Assembly: GCA_012719495.1 (NCBI GenBank)
Contig: JAAYAG010000107.1
Location: 1 to 51,331 of the forward strand
DNA from: Bacteroidales bacterium
Lineage (GTDB): Bacteria; Bacteroidota; Bacteroidia; Bacteroidales; Prolixibacteraceae
Length of the DNA: 51,331 nt
Direction: 5' to 3'
Below, piece by piece: positions 28,509 through 37,303 of this stretch. Every line of letters starts with the position of its first letter. The first letter of the stretch is position 1. The notes beneath the pieces were generated by a model that was not told the origin of the DNA, ran no database searches, and worked only from the letters and a program-made list of their open reading frames with translations. Made by a program: the position numbers and the translations under genes.

Positions 28509-30134
28509 CTATTTAAGTTGGATGTTTACTTTTTTCTGTGCCCAGGAATTGTAAATATTTGCAGCAGCTATACTCAGTTCATGTCTCCCGTGATTTTTGA
28601 ACCAAATTACCGAAAGGTTTCCGTCTTGCTCGGCAACCTTAACCCCTCCAACCACAGCAACCCATTGGGTTTGGCCTTTTTCAACTTCATAATAAATTGG
28701 AACAAGGGTTGCATCGGCAGAAACGGCAAGTTGTTTTTCGGGAACTATAATTTCGGGAGAAATCTGGTTGTAATAAAATCGGGTTAATCGGGTTGAAATA
28801 GTATCCATTAAATAGTTCATATGATCGAATTTATCCGTTTGTGGTTCGTGTTTAAGTCCCTCTAAAGCAAGCAGTTCATTTTTAATTCCCAATTCATTAA
28901 GCCGATCAGTTACAGATTTCGACCCATACATCTTATCCATAAGTAACCTATTTATTAGCAAAGCACTTTGAAAAGGATAATCGTGAGCAAAAGGCACAAT
29001 ATCGTCGGCTGTTCCATGAATTGAAAGCACGGGAATGTTTTCATCCTTGTCGATTATCGACAAATCGGTAACAGCGCCCCACATATTAACAATGGCTTTA
29101 ACGGTAAACCCTTCGGTGAATGCATTGCCCGACGATTCGATTTTACCCAAATCTTCGCTCTTTTTGCGGCTTTGAACACTCTCGGGGCGCTCGTCATTAT
29201 CCATAAAAGCCAAATTGAGTGTAGCTATTGCCCCCGCACTTGTTCCTGCAACATAAACATTATTTGGGTCGATTTTATACAACGAAGCATTATGTGCCAA
29301 AAACCTCAACGCCGCGTGGGCATCCTGAACAGCCCGGTATCCGCTTCGTTCAATATCGCTTCCCCGCAGGCGAAATCCCATCCGGTAATCGATTGATGCC
29401 ACAACATATCCCCTCTTTGCTAATGTATTAGCCAAAATTTTCATGGTAGGGCATTGCTTAGTTCCAATGTAAAATGCCCCTCCATGAATGAGAAGTACCA
29501 ATGGCCGGTTTTGCATTGTATCTCCGTCGGGCTGGTAAATATCCATCTTCAAATCAAGCATTTCCGGGTCGCGCAAGGTTGTACTAATACCTCTCGAGAT
29601 TACTTCAACATAAGGCTCATTGTCGTACGGATTATGAGTCCAATACCCAAGTGCCTGCCCATATTTAATATCGGTGCTCACGGCAACCTTGGAAAATATT
29701 TCTTGCTGATATCTCTCGTGAAAAGTAAATGTTTCATCAGGCCTTTTCTTTATTGTAATTTCTCCTTTTTGGTAAAAGAATAGAAACTTTTTCTTTTTGT
29801 TGAAATAAGAAATCTGCCCTGTAAACCCCTGACTATTTGATGCTCCCTTAATACGGCCTGAATATGTATCTGATTGGATTACCCACTTTTTCCCTGTTTT
29901 CTGCAAGATAAACGAATGAGTATTTTCAGCCGCCCTTCCTTGGTTTATCACAAAAATACCTTCTGCTTTATCGGGGCTAACCTTCTCGGTTATGAAAATA
30001 ACGTCGTCGTTTCCAATTCTACAATCATATATGCCTATTGCATCAAATAACGACTCAGACATTGTTATAGCCCACGCTTTATCAGCAAAACAAAACGCTG
30101 ATAAGAAAGCATATAAAACAATAAACTTCTTCAT
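28509..30134 (-). CDS. Secreted alpha/beta-hydrolase (carboxylesterase-like)
   Basis: 541 residues. Signal peptide at 1-22 (ends KAWA). An N-terminal domain of about 150 residues without recognised family precedes the hydrolase core. The core has the oxyanion motif LLIHGGAFYIGT (about 212-223), DYRMGFR, the nucleophile elbow GTSAG (about 296-300), the acid D in SIHGTADDIVPF and the histidine in LEGLKHEP. A C-terminal stretch of about 100 residues looks like a small beta-domain. The layout fits BD-FAE-type or para-nitrobenzyl-type esterases that remove acyl groups from glycans or other esters outside the cell. It lies upstream of, and in line with, the giant CotH-type gene (155 nt apart). Confidence 0.85.
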   Translation of the reverse strand: MKKFIVLYAFLSAFCFADKAWAITMSESLFDAIGIYDCRIGNDDVIFITEKVSPDKAEGIFVINQGRAAENTHSFILQKTGKKWVIQSDTYSGRIKGASNSQGFTGQISYFNKKKKFLFFYQKGEITIKKRPDETFTFHERYQQEIFSKVAVSTDIKYGQALGYWTHNPYDNEPYVEVISRGISTTLRDPEMLDLKMDIYQPDGDTMQNRPLVLLIHGGAFYIGTKQCPTMKILANTLAKRGYVVASIDYRMGFRLRGSDIERSGYRAVQDAHAALRFLAHNASLYKIDPNNVYVAGTSAGAIATLNLAFMDNDERPESVQSRKKSEDLGKIESSGNAFTEGFTVKAIVNMWGAVTDLSIIDKDENIPVLSIHGTADDIVPFAHDYPFQSALLINRLLMDKMYGSKSVTDRLNELGIKNELLALEGLKHEPQTDKFDHMNYLMDTISTRLTRFYYNQISPEIIVPEKQLAVSADATLVPIYYEVEKGQTQWVAVVGGVKVAEQDGNLSVIWFKNHGRHELSIAAANIYNSWAQKKVNIQLK

Positions 30135-30156
30135 GGCAGGAAATTATAATGACACA

Positions 30157-30164
30157 CAAAAATA
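30157..30164 (-). promoter_or_regulatory. Bacteroidota -7 element for the esterase gene
   Basis: TATTTTTG on the minus strand, 22 nt upstream of the ATG at 30134. No clear -33 box. Confidence 0.5.
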
Positions 30165-30240
30165 GGAAGTTTTACAATAAATATAATGTATTTTATACAG
30201 GTTGTTTGATTCTCACACATTCTGATTACTAATCTTTCAT

Positions 30241-32079
30241 TCATCTCCGGGTTCGCCCATGAGGCGTAGTTTTGCCTTTCTTCGTGGTGTTTTTATCTTC
30301 GCTTATAAGCCCAAGATCCCGAAGTTCTTTTTCAATAGATCTCTGATATTCGGGTTTATACCAGAAGAAAAATTTACGTTGTTCCAGTTTTTCTTCTTTC
30401 GTTTTGGCGGTATAAACTGGTTTCAATGTATAAGGGTTTACTCCTGAATAGTATATTTCCGTAGCCAGAGTCATAGGTGTTGGTGTAAAATCCTGTACTT
30501 GTTCGAGCTTAAAATCAAGACGTTTAGTTTCGAGCATCAGCTGGGCCATGTCACGCTTTTTGCTTCCCGGGTGGCTCGAAATAAAATATGGGATAAGTTG
30601 CTGTTTCAATCCGGCTTTTGTATTCTCTTCGGTAAAAAAAGCCAATAACTTTTTGAACAGGTTAAAAGAGGGCTTACGCATCACTTTAAGCACATCGTCG
30701 CTGGTATGTTCGGGGGCTACTTTCAACCTTCCCGAAACATGGTTCCTGATAACTTCCCGCATGTAATCGAGATTGCCGTTTGTATCCTGCCCTTCCGCAA
30801 AAATCAGGTCGTAGCGAATTCCGCTTCCGATAAATGCCTTTTTCACCAGTGGATGACTGTCGGCAAGTTGGTAAATATCAAGCAATGAGAGATGTGAAGT
30901 ATCGAGGTTTTTACATATTGAAGGATCAATGCACGATGGGCGCCGGCACTGCTTACACTGATCGAGGTTCTTTCCTTTCATTCGGTACATATTGGCTGAA
31001 GGCCCCCCAACATCGCTAATATATCCCTTAAAATCGGGCATGCGGGTTATTGCATCAATTTCTTTCTTAACCGATTCGACCGAACGACTGGCGATAAATT
31101 TTCCCTGATGGGCCGAAATGGTACAGAACGCACAGCCACCAAAGCAACCCCTGTGAATATTTATGGAATGGCGGATCATCTCATATGCGGGGATTCTTTT
31201 GCCGTTATACCTTGGATGCGGGAGCCTTGTATAAGGTAAATCATAAAACCGATCGATAGCCCCCTCATCCATTGGCGGATATTGTGGATTTATTACCAAC
31301 CACTTATCACCAATTTGCTGAACCAGTGTTGCCCCATGCCAACGATTCGACTGCTCTTCAACATGCCTGAAATTTGTTGCATATTTTATTTTGTCGGCAA
31401 GGCATACTTCATGACTGTTTAACGTGATAATAGTTCCTAACTGTTTCTGAAGTTCGATTGGTGGCTCATTCTGTAACCAGGCTGTTTGTAAAACGTTTCT
31501 TATTTTTTCGACAGGCATGCCTGATTTCATTTGCCTTGCAATTTCAATTATAGCCTGTTCACCCATACCATAAACCAGCAAATCGGCTTTTGAATCGAAC
31601 AAAATCGAGGGTTTCAAGGTATCGCTCCAATAATCGTAATGGGTGACCCTCCTCAACGAAGCTTCAATACCGCCAATAATCACAGGAACATTGGGGTAAA
31701 GGTCTTTTAGCACGTTGCTATACACCGTTGTAGCATAATCGGGACGCATACCAGGCCGGGCATCGGGGGTGTAGGCATCGTCGGAACGTAGTCTTTTGTT
31801 TGCTGTATAATGGTTTACCATGCTGTCCATGCACCCGCCTGTAATGGCAAAAAATAAATTGGGAACGCCAAGTTTCTTGAAATCGCGCAAATCGTCGCGC
31901 CAATTGGGCTGAGGAATAATTGCAACACGAAGCCCTTCAGCCTCGAGTACACGGCCAATAACCGCAGCTCCAAACGAAGGATGATCGACATAAGCATCTC
32001 CGCTAAAGAGAATTACATCGACACTCTCCCACCCGAGGGCTTTTATTTCTTTTGCCGACGTGGGAAGCCAATCACCCAT
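30241..32079 (-). CDS. YgiQ-family radical SAM protein
   Basis: 612 residues from the ATG at 32079; a GTG at 32100 would add seven residues. The N-terminal cobalamin-binding-like part has DWLPT, ILFSGDAYVDHPSFGAAVIGR and GGIEASLRR, all hallmarks of YgiQ. The radical SAM motif is CFGGCAFC (CxxxCxxC) in HRGCFGGCAFCTISAHQGK, followed by the SRS and DVGGPSANMY segments. The C-terminus is rich in basic residues (KNTTKKGKTTPHGRTRR). The family is widespread but its reaction is not established. The gene stands alone. Confidence 0.93.
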   Translation of the reverse strand: MGDWLPTSAKEIKALGWESVDVILFSGDAYVDHPSFGAAVIGRVLEAEGLRVAIIPQPNWRDDLRDFKKLGVPNLFFAITGGCMDSMVNHYTANKRLRSDDAYTPDARPGMRPDYATTVYSNVLKDLYPNVPVIIGGIEASLRRVTHYDYWSDTLKPSILFDSKADLLVYGMGEQAIIEIARQMKSGMPVEKIRNVLQTAWLQNEPPIELQKQLGTIITLNSHEVCLADKIKYATNFRHVEEQSNRWHGATLVQQIGDKWLVINPQYPPMDEGAIDRFYDLPYTRLPHPRYNGKRIPAYEMIRHSINIHRGCFGGCAFCTISAHQGKFIASRSVESVKKEIDAITRMPDFKGYISDVGGPSANMYRMKGKNLDQCKQCRRPSCIDPSICKNLDTSHLSLLDIYQLADSHPLVKKAFIGSGIRYDLIFAEGQDTNGNLDYMREVIRNHVSGRLKVAPEHTSDDVLKVMRKPSFNLFKKLLAFFTEENTKAGLKQQLIPYFISSHPGSKKRDMAQLMLETKRLDFKLEQVQDFTPTPMTLATEIYYSGVNPYTLKPVYTAKTKEEKLEQRKFFFWYKPEYQRSIEKELRDLGLISEDKNTTKKGKTTPHGRTRR

Positions 32080-32122
32080 TTTATTTGCTGATATGGTCAC
32101 AACTGTTTTCTTGAAATTCGGA

Positions 32123-32130
32123 CAAAGATA
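32123..32130 (-). promoter_or_regulatory. Bacteroidota -7 element for the YgiQ-family gene
   Basis: TATCTTTG on the minus strand, 44 nt upstream of the chosen ATG and 23 nt upstream of the GTG alternative, so it does not decide between the two starts. Confidence 0.5.
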
Positions 32131-32249
32131 ACCGTTTCTTATGGCAATGGTTCACTAATAGAATATCATGATGCCATAATACAACCTATTTTTCACACGC
32201 AAAAAGAGCCTCTGAAAATAAAGGCTCTGAACAAAAATCCGACGATGAC

Positions 32250-32486
32250 TTACAACGAATTGTGAGTTCCATCACAATACGGCGGGTTTTTCGTGTGTTT
32301 ACACCCGCATAAATATGCCTTTCCTGTATTATTCGGTTTAAATAACAGAGGTTTAAATTCAGTTCCTTTATGCGATCCATCACAATAAGGCTGATTTTTA
32401 CTTTGCCCGCAAGCACACCAATAATACGATTTATCAACTTCAAGGTCGACTGCATACGGCCCTTTTTTTGCAATTTTTGGTTCCAT
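32250..32486 (-). CDS. Double-CDGSH iron-sulfur protein
   Basis: 78 residues with two complete 3Cys-1His [2Fe-2S] sites: C24, C26, C35, H39 ([16 protein letters not shown]) and C60, C62, C71, H75 ([16 protein letters not shown]). There is no membrane segment, so it is cytosolic. It resembles the small type of MitoNEET/Miner2 relatives with two CDGSH domains in one chain. Bacterial members are thought to act in electron transfer or Fe-S/redox sensing, but the partner is unknown. The gene is alone between the YgiQ-family gene and the divergent DUF4268 operon. Confidence 0.93.
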   Translation of the reverse strand: MEPKIAKKGPYAVDLEVDKSYYWCACGQSKNQPYCDGSHKGTEFKPLLFKPNNTGKAYLCGCKHTKNPPYCDGTHNSL

Positions 32487-32693
32487 ATCTTTCTTTTTTA
32501 GTTGCGTTTCCCTGAGTTCGATTTCCAGTAAAAATCAAAAAAGTCGAATACAGGTTTTAGTAAATATAAGGATTTTTCTCATCATTTATAGAAAAATGCC
32601 CTTTCACTCAATGTTAAAGGTTTTACCTGAACAACAATTAAATATTAAGATGTCGCAAACTTTTCTGCTTTTATCCTGAATAAAGGGTACGGT

Positions 32694-32725
32694 TTTGGTG
32701 GTAAAGGTCAAGGCTAGTATTTTTG
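32694..32725 (+). promoter_or_regulatory. Complete Bacteroidota promoter for the DUF4268-CYTH operon
   Basis: TTTG at 32694-32697 and TATTTTTG at 32718-32725 are spaced by 20 nt, an exact fit to the family consensus. Transcription would start near 32731. This rules out the upstream TTG and GTG codons as translation starts and points to the GTG at 32743. Confidence 0.75.
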
Positions 32726-32742
32726 TAAACAAAACAAGCGAA

Positions 32743-33195
32743 GTGTATACTAAAGAAGAAAAGAAAAATCTTACCGCACAATTTTGGGATAATTTCACAT
32801 TGTATTGTGCAACAATTGAAGCAAGCCCCGAGAAATCAAAAAGATGGCTTCTCCGGAATACTAAAGTGAAAGATGTTCATCTGAAATTTGAACCAGACAG
32901 GGAAAGCACAAAAGTTATCCTTGAAATTGTGCACCGTGATGAAGACAAGCGACTCGAACAATATGAAAAAATTGAGCAATATAAATGTATCCTCGAAGAA
33001 GGTTTCCCCAACGGTCTTGTCTGGGATTTTGCCTATATTCGTGACACCGGACAGCATGTATGTCGAATTTATACTGAAAAGAAAGGGCACGACTGGTACC
33101 GGCAATCACAATGGAAAGAGATTTTCGAGTTTATGGCCGTAAATATGGCCCTTCTCGAAAATAATTTTATAGAAATCAGGGATTTGATACGATAA
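32743..33195 (+). CDS. DUF4268-family protein
   Basis: 150 residues from a GTG at 32743. The reading frame is open upstream, but the promoter occupies that part, and family members begin with the equivalent of MYTKEEKKNLTAQFW. The protein has no signal peptide or membrane helix. Conserved-looking stretches are FWDNFTLYC, a WLLRNTKVKDVHLKFEPDR strand pair and a C-terminal FEFMAVNMALLENNF helix; DUF4268 relates distantly to restriction-endonuclease-like folds, but activity here is unknown. Its stop is three bases before the CYTH gene, so the two are translated from one message. Confidence 0.8.
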   Translation: MYTKEEKKNLTAQFWDNFTLYCATIEASPEKSKRWLLRNTKVKDVHLKFEPDRESTKVILEIVHRDEDKRLEQYEKIEQYKCILEEGFPNGLVWDFAYIRDTGQHVCRIYTEKKGHDWYRQSQWKEIFEFMAVNMALLENNFIEIRDLIR

Positions 33196-33198
33196 ACC

Positions 33199-33663
33199 AT
33201 GGCTAAAGAAATTGAAAGAAAATTTATTATCGACCCTGAAAAATGGGACAAAAAGGGCACACCAGTCGCCATAACTCAAGCCTATTTGGCCATCGATAAC
33301 GATAAAATTGTCAGGATTCGAATTGCCGGCGAAAAGGCATACATCACCATAAAAGGGAAACAAACAGGCATTACCCGCGACGAATTTGAGTACCCAATCC
33401 CGGTAGCAGACGCCCGCCAAATGCTCGGTTTGTGCCTCTACAATCCGGTAGAAAAAACACGGTACATTACTGAAATCGATCATAAAACATGGGAAATCGA
33501 TGTTTTTCATGGCCAAAACAAAGGTCTGTATATTGCAGAAATTGAGCTACATTCAGAAAATGAGCCTATCAATCTTCCAGATTGGATTGTTGCTGAAGTA
33601 AGTACCGACGAACGGTATTTCAATTTTAACTTGTCGATAAATCCATACTGTAGCTGGCAATAA
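33199..33663 (+). CDS. CYTH-domain protein (triphosphate tunnel enzyme family)
   Basis: 154 residues, a single CYTH domain. The signature EIERKF is at residues 4-9, followed by alternating basic and acidic strands (RIRIAGEKAYITIKGKQTG, EFEYPIP, TRYITEI, WEIDVFHG, IAEIEL) that line the tunnel and bind triphosphate and metal ions. Small bacterial members are inorganic triphosphatases; others are class IV adenylate cyclases. The enzyme is cytosolic. It is in an operon with the DUF4268 gene and ends 55 nt before the DUF3078 gene. Confidence 0.92.
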   Translation: MAKEIERKFIIDPEKWDKKGTPVAITQAYLAIDNDKIVRIRIAGEKAYITIKGKQTGITRDEFEYPIPVADARQMLGLCLYNPVEKTRYITEIDHKTWEIDVFHGQNKGLYIAEIELHSENEPINLPDWIVAEVSTDERYFNFNLSINPYCSWQ

Positions 33664-33717
33664 AAAACATTCAATTCAGTTTTGAAAGAGCATGATCATA
33701 TTTTTGGGGGGAGAAAC

Positions 33718-35682
33718 ATGATGATACGAATAGGAAAAATAAGCATACTTTTTACTTTTATGATGCTAGCAACACTGGCATCTGGAAGCAACACCACGTT
33801 GAGCGATAATCACGAAAATATAGAAAAGAACCTTCAGCGCATAAAAAGTCTTTTAAAATCGCGTGAATGGTCTCCGGCTGACACTACCTTTGAGCGACAA
33901 CTCATTGCACTGGTCAACTACTTTGAACATCCTCAGGTCGATTCGGTTGTTTCAACTCTCGATTCAATTATCGAGGCAAAAGAAATTTTGTTTGTTCGTG
34001 ACCGGCAACGAATTAAAAACCCTGAAAATGTAAAAGGATATGTTCAGCATCACGAAATATCGGAAAAGCTTGTAAAAATTGCTGATGAAGTAGAAGGACT
34101 TTACCCACCGGAAAGCATAATTGTTCCCGAGGACCGTTTTGCCGGTGGCTATGCCATGCTCAACATCATTGGTGAGAACGAAACCGAGCGAATGTTGCAC
34201 GATTCTATTTTTATCATGCCCGACTCAATCCTAAGCCTATTGCACGACCCGCTAATCGAGCAGGACGAAGCCCGGCGCTGTTACCTCGACTCTCTCTCAA
34301 ATCAATTAATAAATGAAGCCCGCCTTGCTCATAATAAAGCGGTGATTCAAGCCTATCGAGATTCTGTAACCGAAAATTACCGCGATAACTTCATTCAGAA
34401 TATTATTAAAAAAGAACAAACAATATTTCTCGATTCAGTGTATACCATTAACAATCAAATATTAGCAAAGTATAACGACAACGAAACCCTTGAATTGAAC
34501 CAGGAATTGAAAGGAATAATCAATGACCTGCTGTGGCAAATTAAAATACAACCCAACCAACTAACAATCTTAAACCTAAATAACGAACCTACAACCCTGA
34601 ACCTTCAGAATTTTGCCGTTTGGCACCAGTGGGTCTGGTTGAAAAACACCCGTAACGATTCTATTGGCATTCGTGTTGAGAATATCGACAAGCATAGTTT
34701 GCGCATTCTTGTCGATGAGTCGATCAACCTTTCCCGGCTTACAGTGAAAAGCGGCGTTGAAATAGAACAAGTTAAGGCATTGGAAGAGAATGATATCAAA
34801 CTAAGTAAAATAATTACCCGTAACCCTGAACTCAGCCCATGGAAGCTTAAAGGGAAAGCCTATGCGGGATTTACTCAAAACTATATCAACGAGTTTTGGT
34901 CACAGGGGGGGAAATCTTCGGCATCTGCATTAGCAACTTTCAATTATTCAGCAAATTACGAAAAGAAGAAACTAAAATGGGAAAATTTTGTTGACATGAA
35001 AGTTGGGGTAATTTATTACCTCCCTGAAGAAGGTTCTACCGTTAAACGCAACTGGCACAAAAACTCTGACAATATTGAATTAAACTCCCGATTGGGCTAC
35101 TCGGCTGCAAAGAAGTGGTATTATAGTACCGAAGCAAACTTCAAAACCCAGTTGTTCTATGGATATTCAAATCAGAAAGATAGTATTGTAAGTTCTGCGC
35201 TTTTCTCACCAGCTTACCTTACTTTTTCAGCCGGTATGGAGTATAAGCCCAAGAAAAACTTCTCAATGTTCCTCTCTCCGGTTTCACTGCGGACGACATT
35301 TGTTAGCAACCCAATAGTTAATGAAAAAGGGTTTGGCCTTAATGAAGGGGAAACAAGAAAAAGTAGCATTGGGTTTTCTGCAAAAATCGATTATTCTCAG
35401 AACCTGATGGAAAACATAAGCTTCAAATCGAAAAACTCAATGTTTATTAACTACGGAAACAATGCATCAGGAGAACTGCAATTGTTCAAACTCCCCGATT
35501 TTGACAGTGAAAACTCAATCGAGTTCAAGGTCAACCAGTTTATTACCACTCAGGTAAACTTTCATTTCATATACGACAAAGACGTAGAATCGAGGTGGAC
35601 GACCGCCGCGGGTGAAGAAAAAAAAGGAACAAGACTACAGATTAAAGAATTCTTCACCTTAGGTTTTTCCTACAAATTTTAA
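33718..35682 (+). CDS. DUF3078 outer-membrane protein with a long periplasmic N-terminal part
   Basis: 654 residues from the ATG at 33718, which follows a strong GGGGGGAG ribosome-binding stretch; an upstream ATG at 33682 lacks one. A signal peptide covers about 1-23. Residues about 25-380 are helical and charged with no family that I recognise. Residues about 385-654 form a DUF3078-type beta-barrel (AYAGFTQNYINEFWSQGGKSS, FVDMKVGVIYYLPEE, a final FTLGFSYKF strand). DUF3078 barrels are known only as Bacteroidota outer-membrane proteins. Full-length relatives often lack so large an N-terminal part, so this one may carry an added module. Confidence 0.8.
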   Translation: MMIRIGKISILFTFMMLATLASGSNTTLSDNHENIEKNLQRIKSLLKSREWSPADTTFERQLIALVNYFEHPQVDSVVSTLDSIIEAKEILFVRDRQRIKNPENVKGYVQHHEISEKLVKIADEVEGLYPPESIIVPEDRFAGGYAMLNIIGENETERMLHDSIFIMPDSILSLLHDPLIEQDEARRCYLDSLSNQLINEARLAHNKAVIQAYRDSVTENYRDNFIQNIIKKEQTIFLDSVYTINNQILAKYNDNETLELNQELKGIINDLLWQIKIQPNQLTILNLNNEPTTLNLQNFAVWHQWVWLKNTRNDSIGIRVENIDKHSLRILVDESINLSRLTVKSGVEIEQVKALEENDIKLSKIITRNPELSPWKLKGKAYAGFTQNYINEFWSQGGKSSASALATFNYSANYEKKKLKWENFVDMKVGVIYYLPEEGSTVKRNWHKNSDNIELNSRLGYSAAKKWYYSTEANFKTQLFYGYSNQKDSIVSSALFSPAYLTFSAGMEYKPKKNFSMFLSPVSLRTTFVSNPIVNEKGFGLNEGETRKSSIGFSAKIDYSQNLMENISFKSKNSMFINYGNNASGELQLFKLPDFDSENSIEFKVNQFITTQVNFHFIYDKDVESRWTTAAGEEKKGTRLQIKEFFTLGFSYKF

Positions 35683-35783
35683 GTAACTAATCAGCAATAA
35701 TTTGAACCATAGGTAAAATTTATTTTTTGGTAATTTCCGATTATTGTTTCACTTTTAGAGAAAATTTCAATGTTCAACAACGT

Positions 35784-36917
35784 ATGATAAAACTAAAATC
35801 ATCAGTAATAGTGGCTACAGTAATATTATTAGCCTGCTCTTGTGAATATTCAGCCGAAAACAGAGCAGGGATTTCAAAAGAAGCTTTTGGAAAGACAATG
35901 GACGGAAAACAGATTTCACTCTGGACCCTGAAAAACAAAAACGGTATGGAAATGAGCGTTACCAACCTGGGTGGTAAAGTAGTAACCCTTTATGTTCCCG
36001 ATAAAGACGGCAACATGGTTGATGTGGTAACCGGTTTCAAGAGTATCGACAAATACATCGAGTCGAACGAGCTCTATTTTGGTGCAGCAATCGGTCGTGT
36101 AGGCAACCGTATTGCCCGCAGCGAATTTACCATCGATGGACAGGTATACAAAGTTGTGGCTAATAACGGGCCTAACCACCTTCACGGAGGCGAACGCGGT
36201 CTTCATGCCGTAGTTTGGGATGCAAAACAAACAGCCAAAAACAAACTCGAACTCACCTATCTGTCGAAAGATATGGAAGAAGGATATCCCGGAAACATGG
36301 AAATAATAATGACCTATGAACTTACCGACGATAACGCTTTTGCGATTGAATATTATGCCACAACCGACAAAAAAACCCTTTGCAACCTCACCCACCACTC
36401 ATACTTCAACCTGAGTGGAGAAGGAAGCAGCTCAATTCTCGACCACGAGCTGTATATCAATGCAAATGGTTTCACAATTACCGATGGCGACTTAATACCA
36501 ACCGGCACAATTGCCCAGGTAGATGGCACCCCACTCGATTTCAGGACACCTAAAACCATTGGTGAAAATATTCGCGACGATTTCCAGGCTTTGCGCGACG
36601 GTTTTGGCTACGACCATAATTTCGTTATCGCCAAAAAAGAAACTGGTGTTGAGCTCATTGCTGCTGCATCGTCGCCAAAAACAGGCATCAAAATGGAAGT
36701 GTATTCCGACCAACCCGGAGTACAACTTTATTCAGGCAATTTTATGGATGGAAGAGAAATTGGCAAATCAGACAAACCTTACAAATACCGTTCGGCATTC
36801 TGTCTCGAGACCCAGAAATTCCCCGATGCACCTCATCATCCCACTTTCCCATCTATTGAACTGAAGCCCGGCGACACATACCGCCACACTTGCATTTATA
36901 AGTTTTCGGTAAAATAG
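35784..36917 (+). CDS. Aldose 1-epimerase (galactose mutarotase), lipoprotein
   Basis: 377 residues from the ATG at 35784; the upstream ATG at 35727 would place 19 extra residues before the signal. The N-terminus is a lipoprotein signal with a cysteine-containing end (LLACSC). The enzyme body matches GalM: NLGGKVVTLYVPD, GRVGNRIA, NNGPNHLHGG, catalytic histidine in THHSYFNLSG, and the catalytic glutamate in CLETQKFPDAPHHP. It interconverts the alpha and beta anomers of hexoses, here probably in the periplasm. A terminator follows directly. Exported GalM lipoproteins are frequent in Bacteroidota. Confidence 0.95.
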   Translation: MIKLKSSVIVATVILLACSCEYSAENRAGISKEAFGKTMDGKQISLWTLKNKNGMEMSVTNLGGKVVTLYVPDKDGNMVDVVTGFKSIDKYIESNELYFGAAIGRVGNRIARSEFTIDGQVYKVVANNGPNHLHGGERGLHAVVWDAKQTAKNKLELTYLSKDMEEGYPGNMEIIMTYELTDDNAFAIEYYATTDKKTLCNLTHHSYFNLSGEGSSSILDHELYINANGFTITDGDLIPTGTIAQVDGTPLDFRTPKTIGENIRDDFQALRDGFGYDHNFVIAKKETGVELIAAASSPKTGIKMEVYSDQPGVQLYSGNFMDGREIGKSDKPYKYRSAFCLETQKFPDAPHHPTFPSIELKPGDTYRHTCIYKFSVK

Positions 36918-36940
36918 ATTTAAAAACAAGATAAAATCGG

Positions 36941-36976
36941 ACCACCTTAAGAAAATCTTAGGTGGTTCTTTTTTTT
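36941..36976 (+). terminator. Rho-independent terminator after the aldose epimerase gene
   Basis: ACCACCT-AAGA and TCTT-AGGTGGT form a stem with one bulged T, followed by TTCTTTTTTTT. Confidence 0.85.
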
Positions 36977-37064
36977 ATGACCTGTGTAATTAATTTATTA
37001 CCATTGGAAAACCTACAAAACGGGAATATTTCTTTATTCAGAGGTGTCATTTTTCTGAAAAAAA

Positions 37065-37095
37065 TTTGGAGTAGAAAAAAATACTTGTACTTTTG
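37065..37095 (+). promoter_or_regulatory. Complete Bacteroidota promoter of the tRNA-Lys unit
   Basis: TTTG at 37065-37068 and TACTTTTG at 37088-37095 are 19 nt apart, an exact fit to the consensus. Transcription would begin near 37101 and pass through both 77-bp repeats and the tRNA before the terminator at 37378. Confidence 0.8.
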
Positions 37096-37149
37096 CATCG
37101 CTTTTGAAAACCACAGGGCACTAGTGAACCGTGAGAAAGCAGAAATATT

Positions 37150-37226
37150 GACTCAGTAGCTCAGCAGATAGAGCATCCCGCTTTTGCGGGAGTGGTCCTG
37201 TTTAGTTTAGTCGTTCTTAAAATATT
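37150..37226 (+). pseudogene. tRNA-Lys-derived repeat unit 1 (decayed tRNA)
   Basis: The unit opens with the same GACTCAG acceptor strand and GCTC...GAGC D-arm as the intact tRNA-Lys at 37304. The anticodon arm is replaced by a perfect hairpin TCCCGC-TTTT-GCGGGA. The T-arm has decayed to CCTGTTTAGTTTAGTCG and the 3' acceptor strand CTGAGTC is missing. It cannot fold as a tRNA. It differs from unit 2 at one base in 77. Confidence 0.8.
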
Positions 37227-37303
37227 GACTCAGTAGCTCAGCAGGTAGAGCATCCCGCTTTTGCGGGAGTGGTCCTGTTTAGTTTAGTCGTTCTTAAAAT
37301 ATT
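37227..37303 (+). pseudogene. tRNA-Lys-derived repeat unit 2 (decayed tRNA)
   Basis: Same structure as unit 1, with AGCAGGTA in the D-loop (as in the intact tRNA) instead of AGCAGATA. The unit abuts the real tRNA with the same 77-nt spacing, so the three 5' halves stand in perfect tandem phase. Confidence 0.8.

Noticed and set aside
36962-37159. 65-codon ORF after the aldose epimerase gene
   Set aside because: It starts in a terminator stem and crosses the tRNA-unit promoter; its translation shows no protein-like pattern.
37150-37303. Two more functional tRNA genes
   Set aside because: Both lack the 3' acceptor strand and a T-arm, and their anticodon arm is a six-base-pair hairpin with a TTTT loop.
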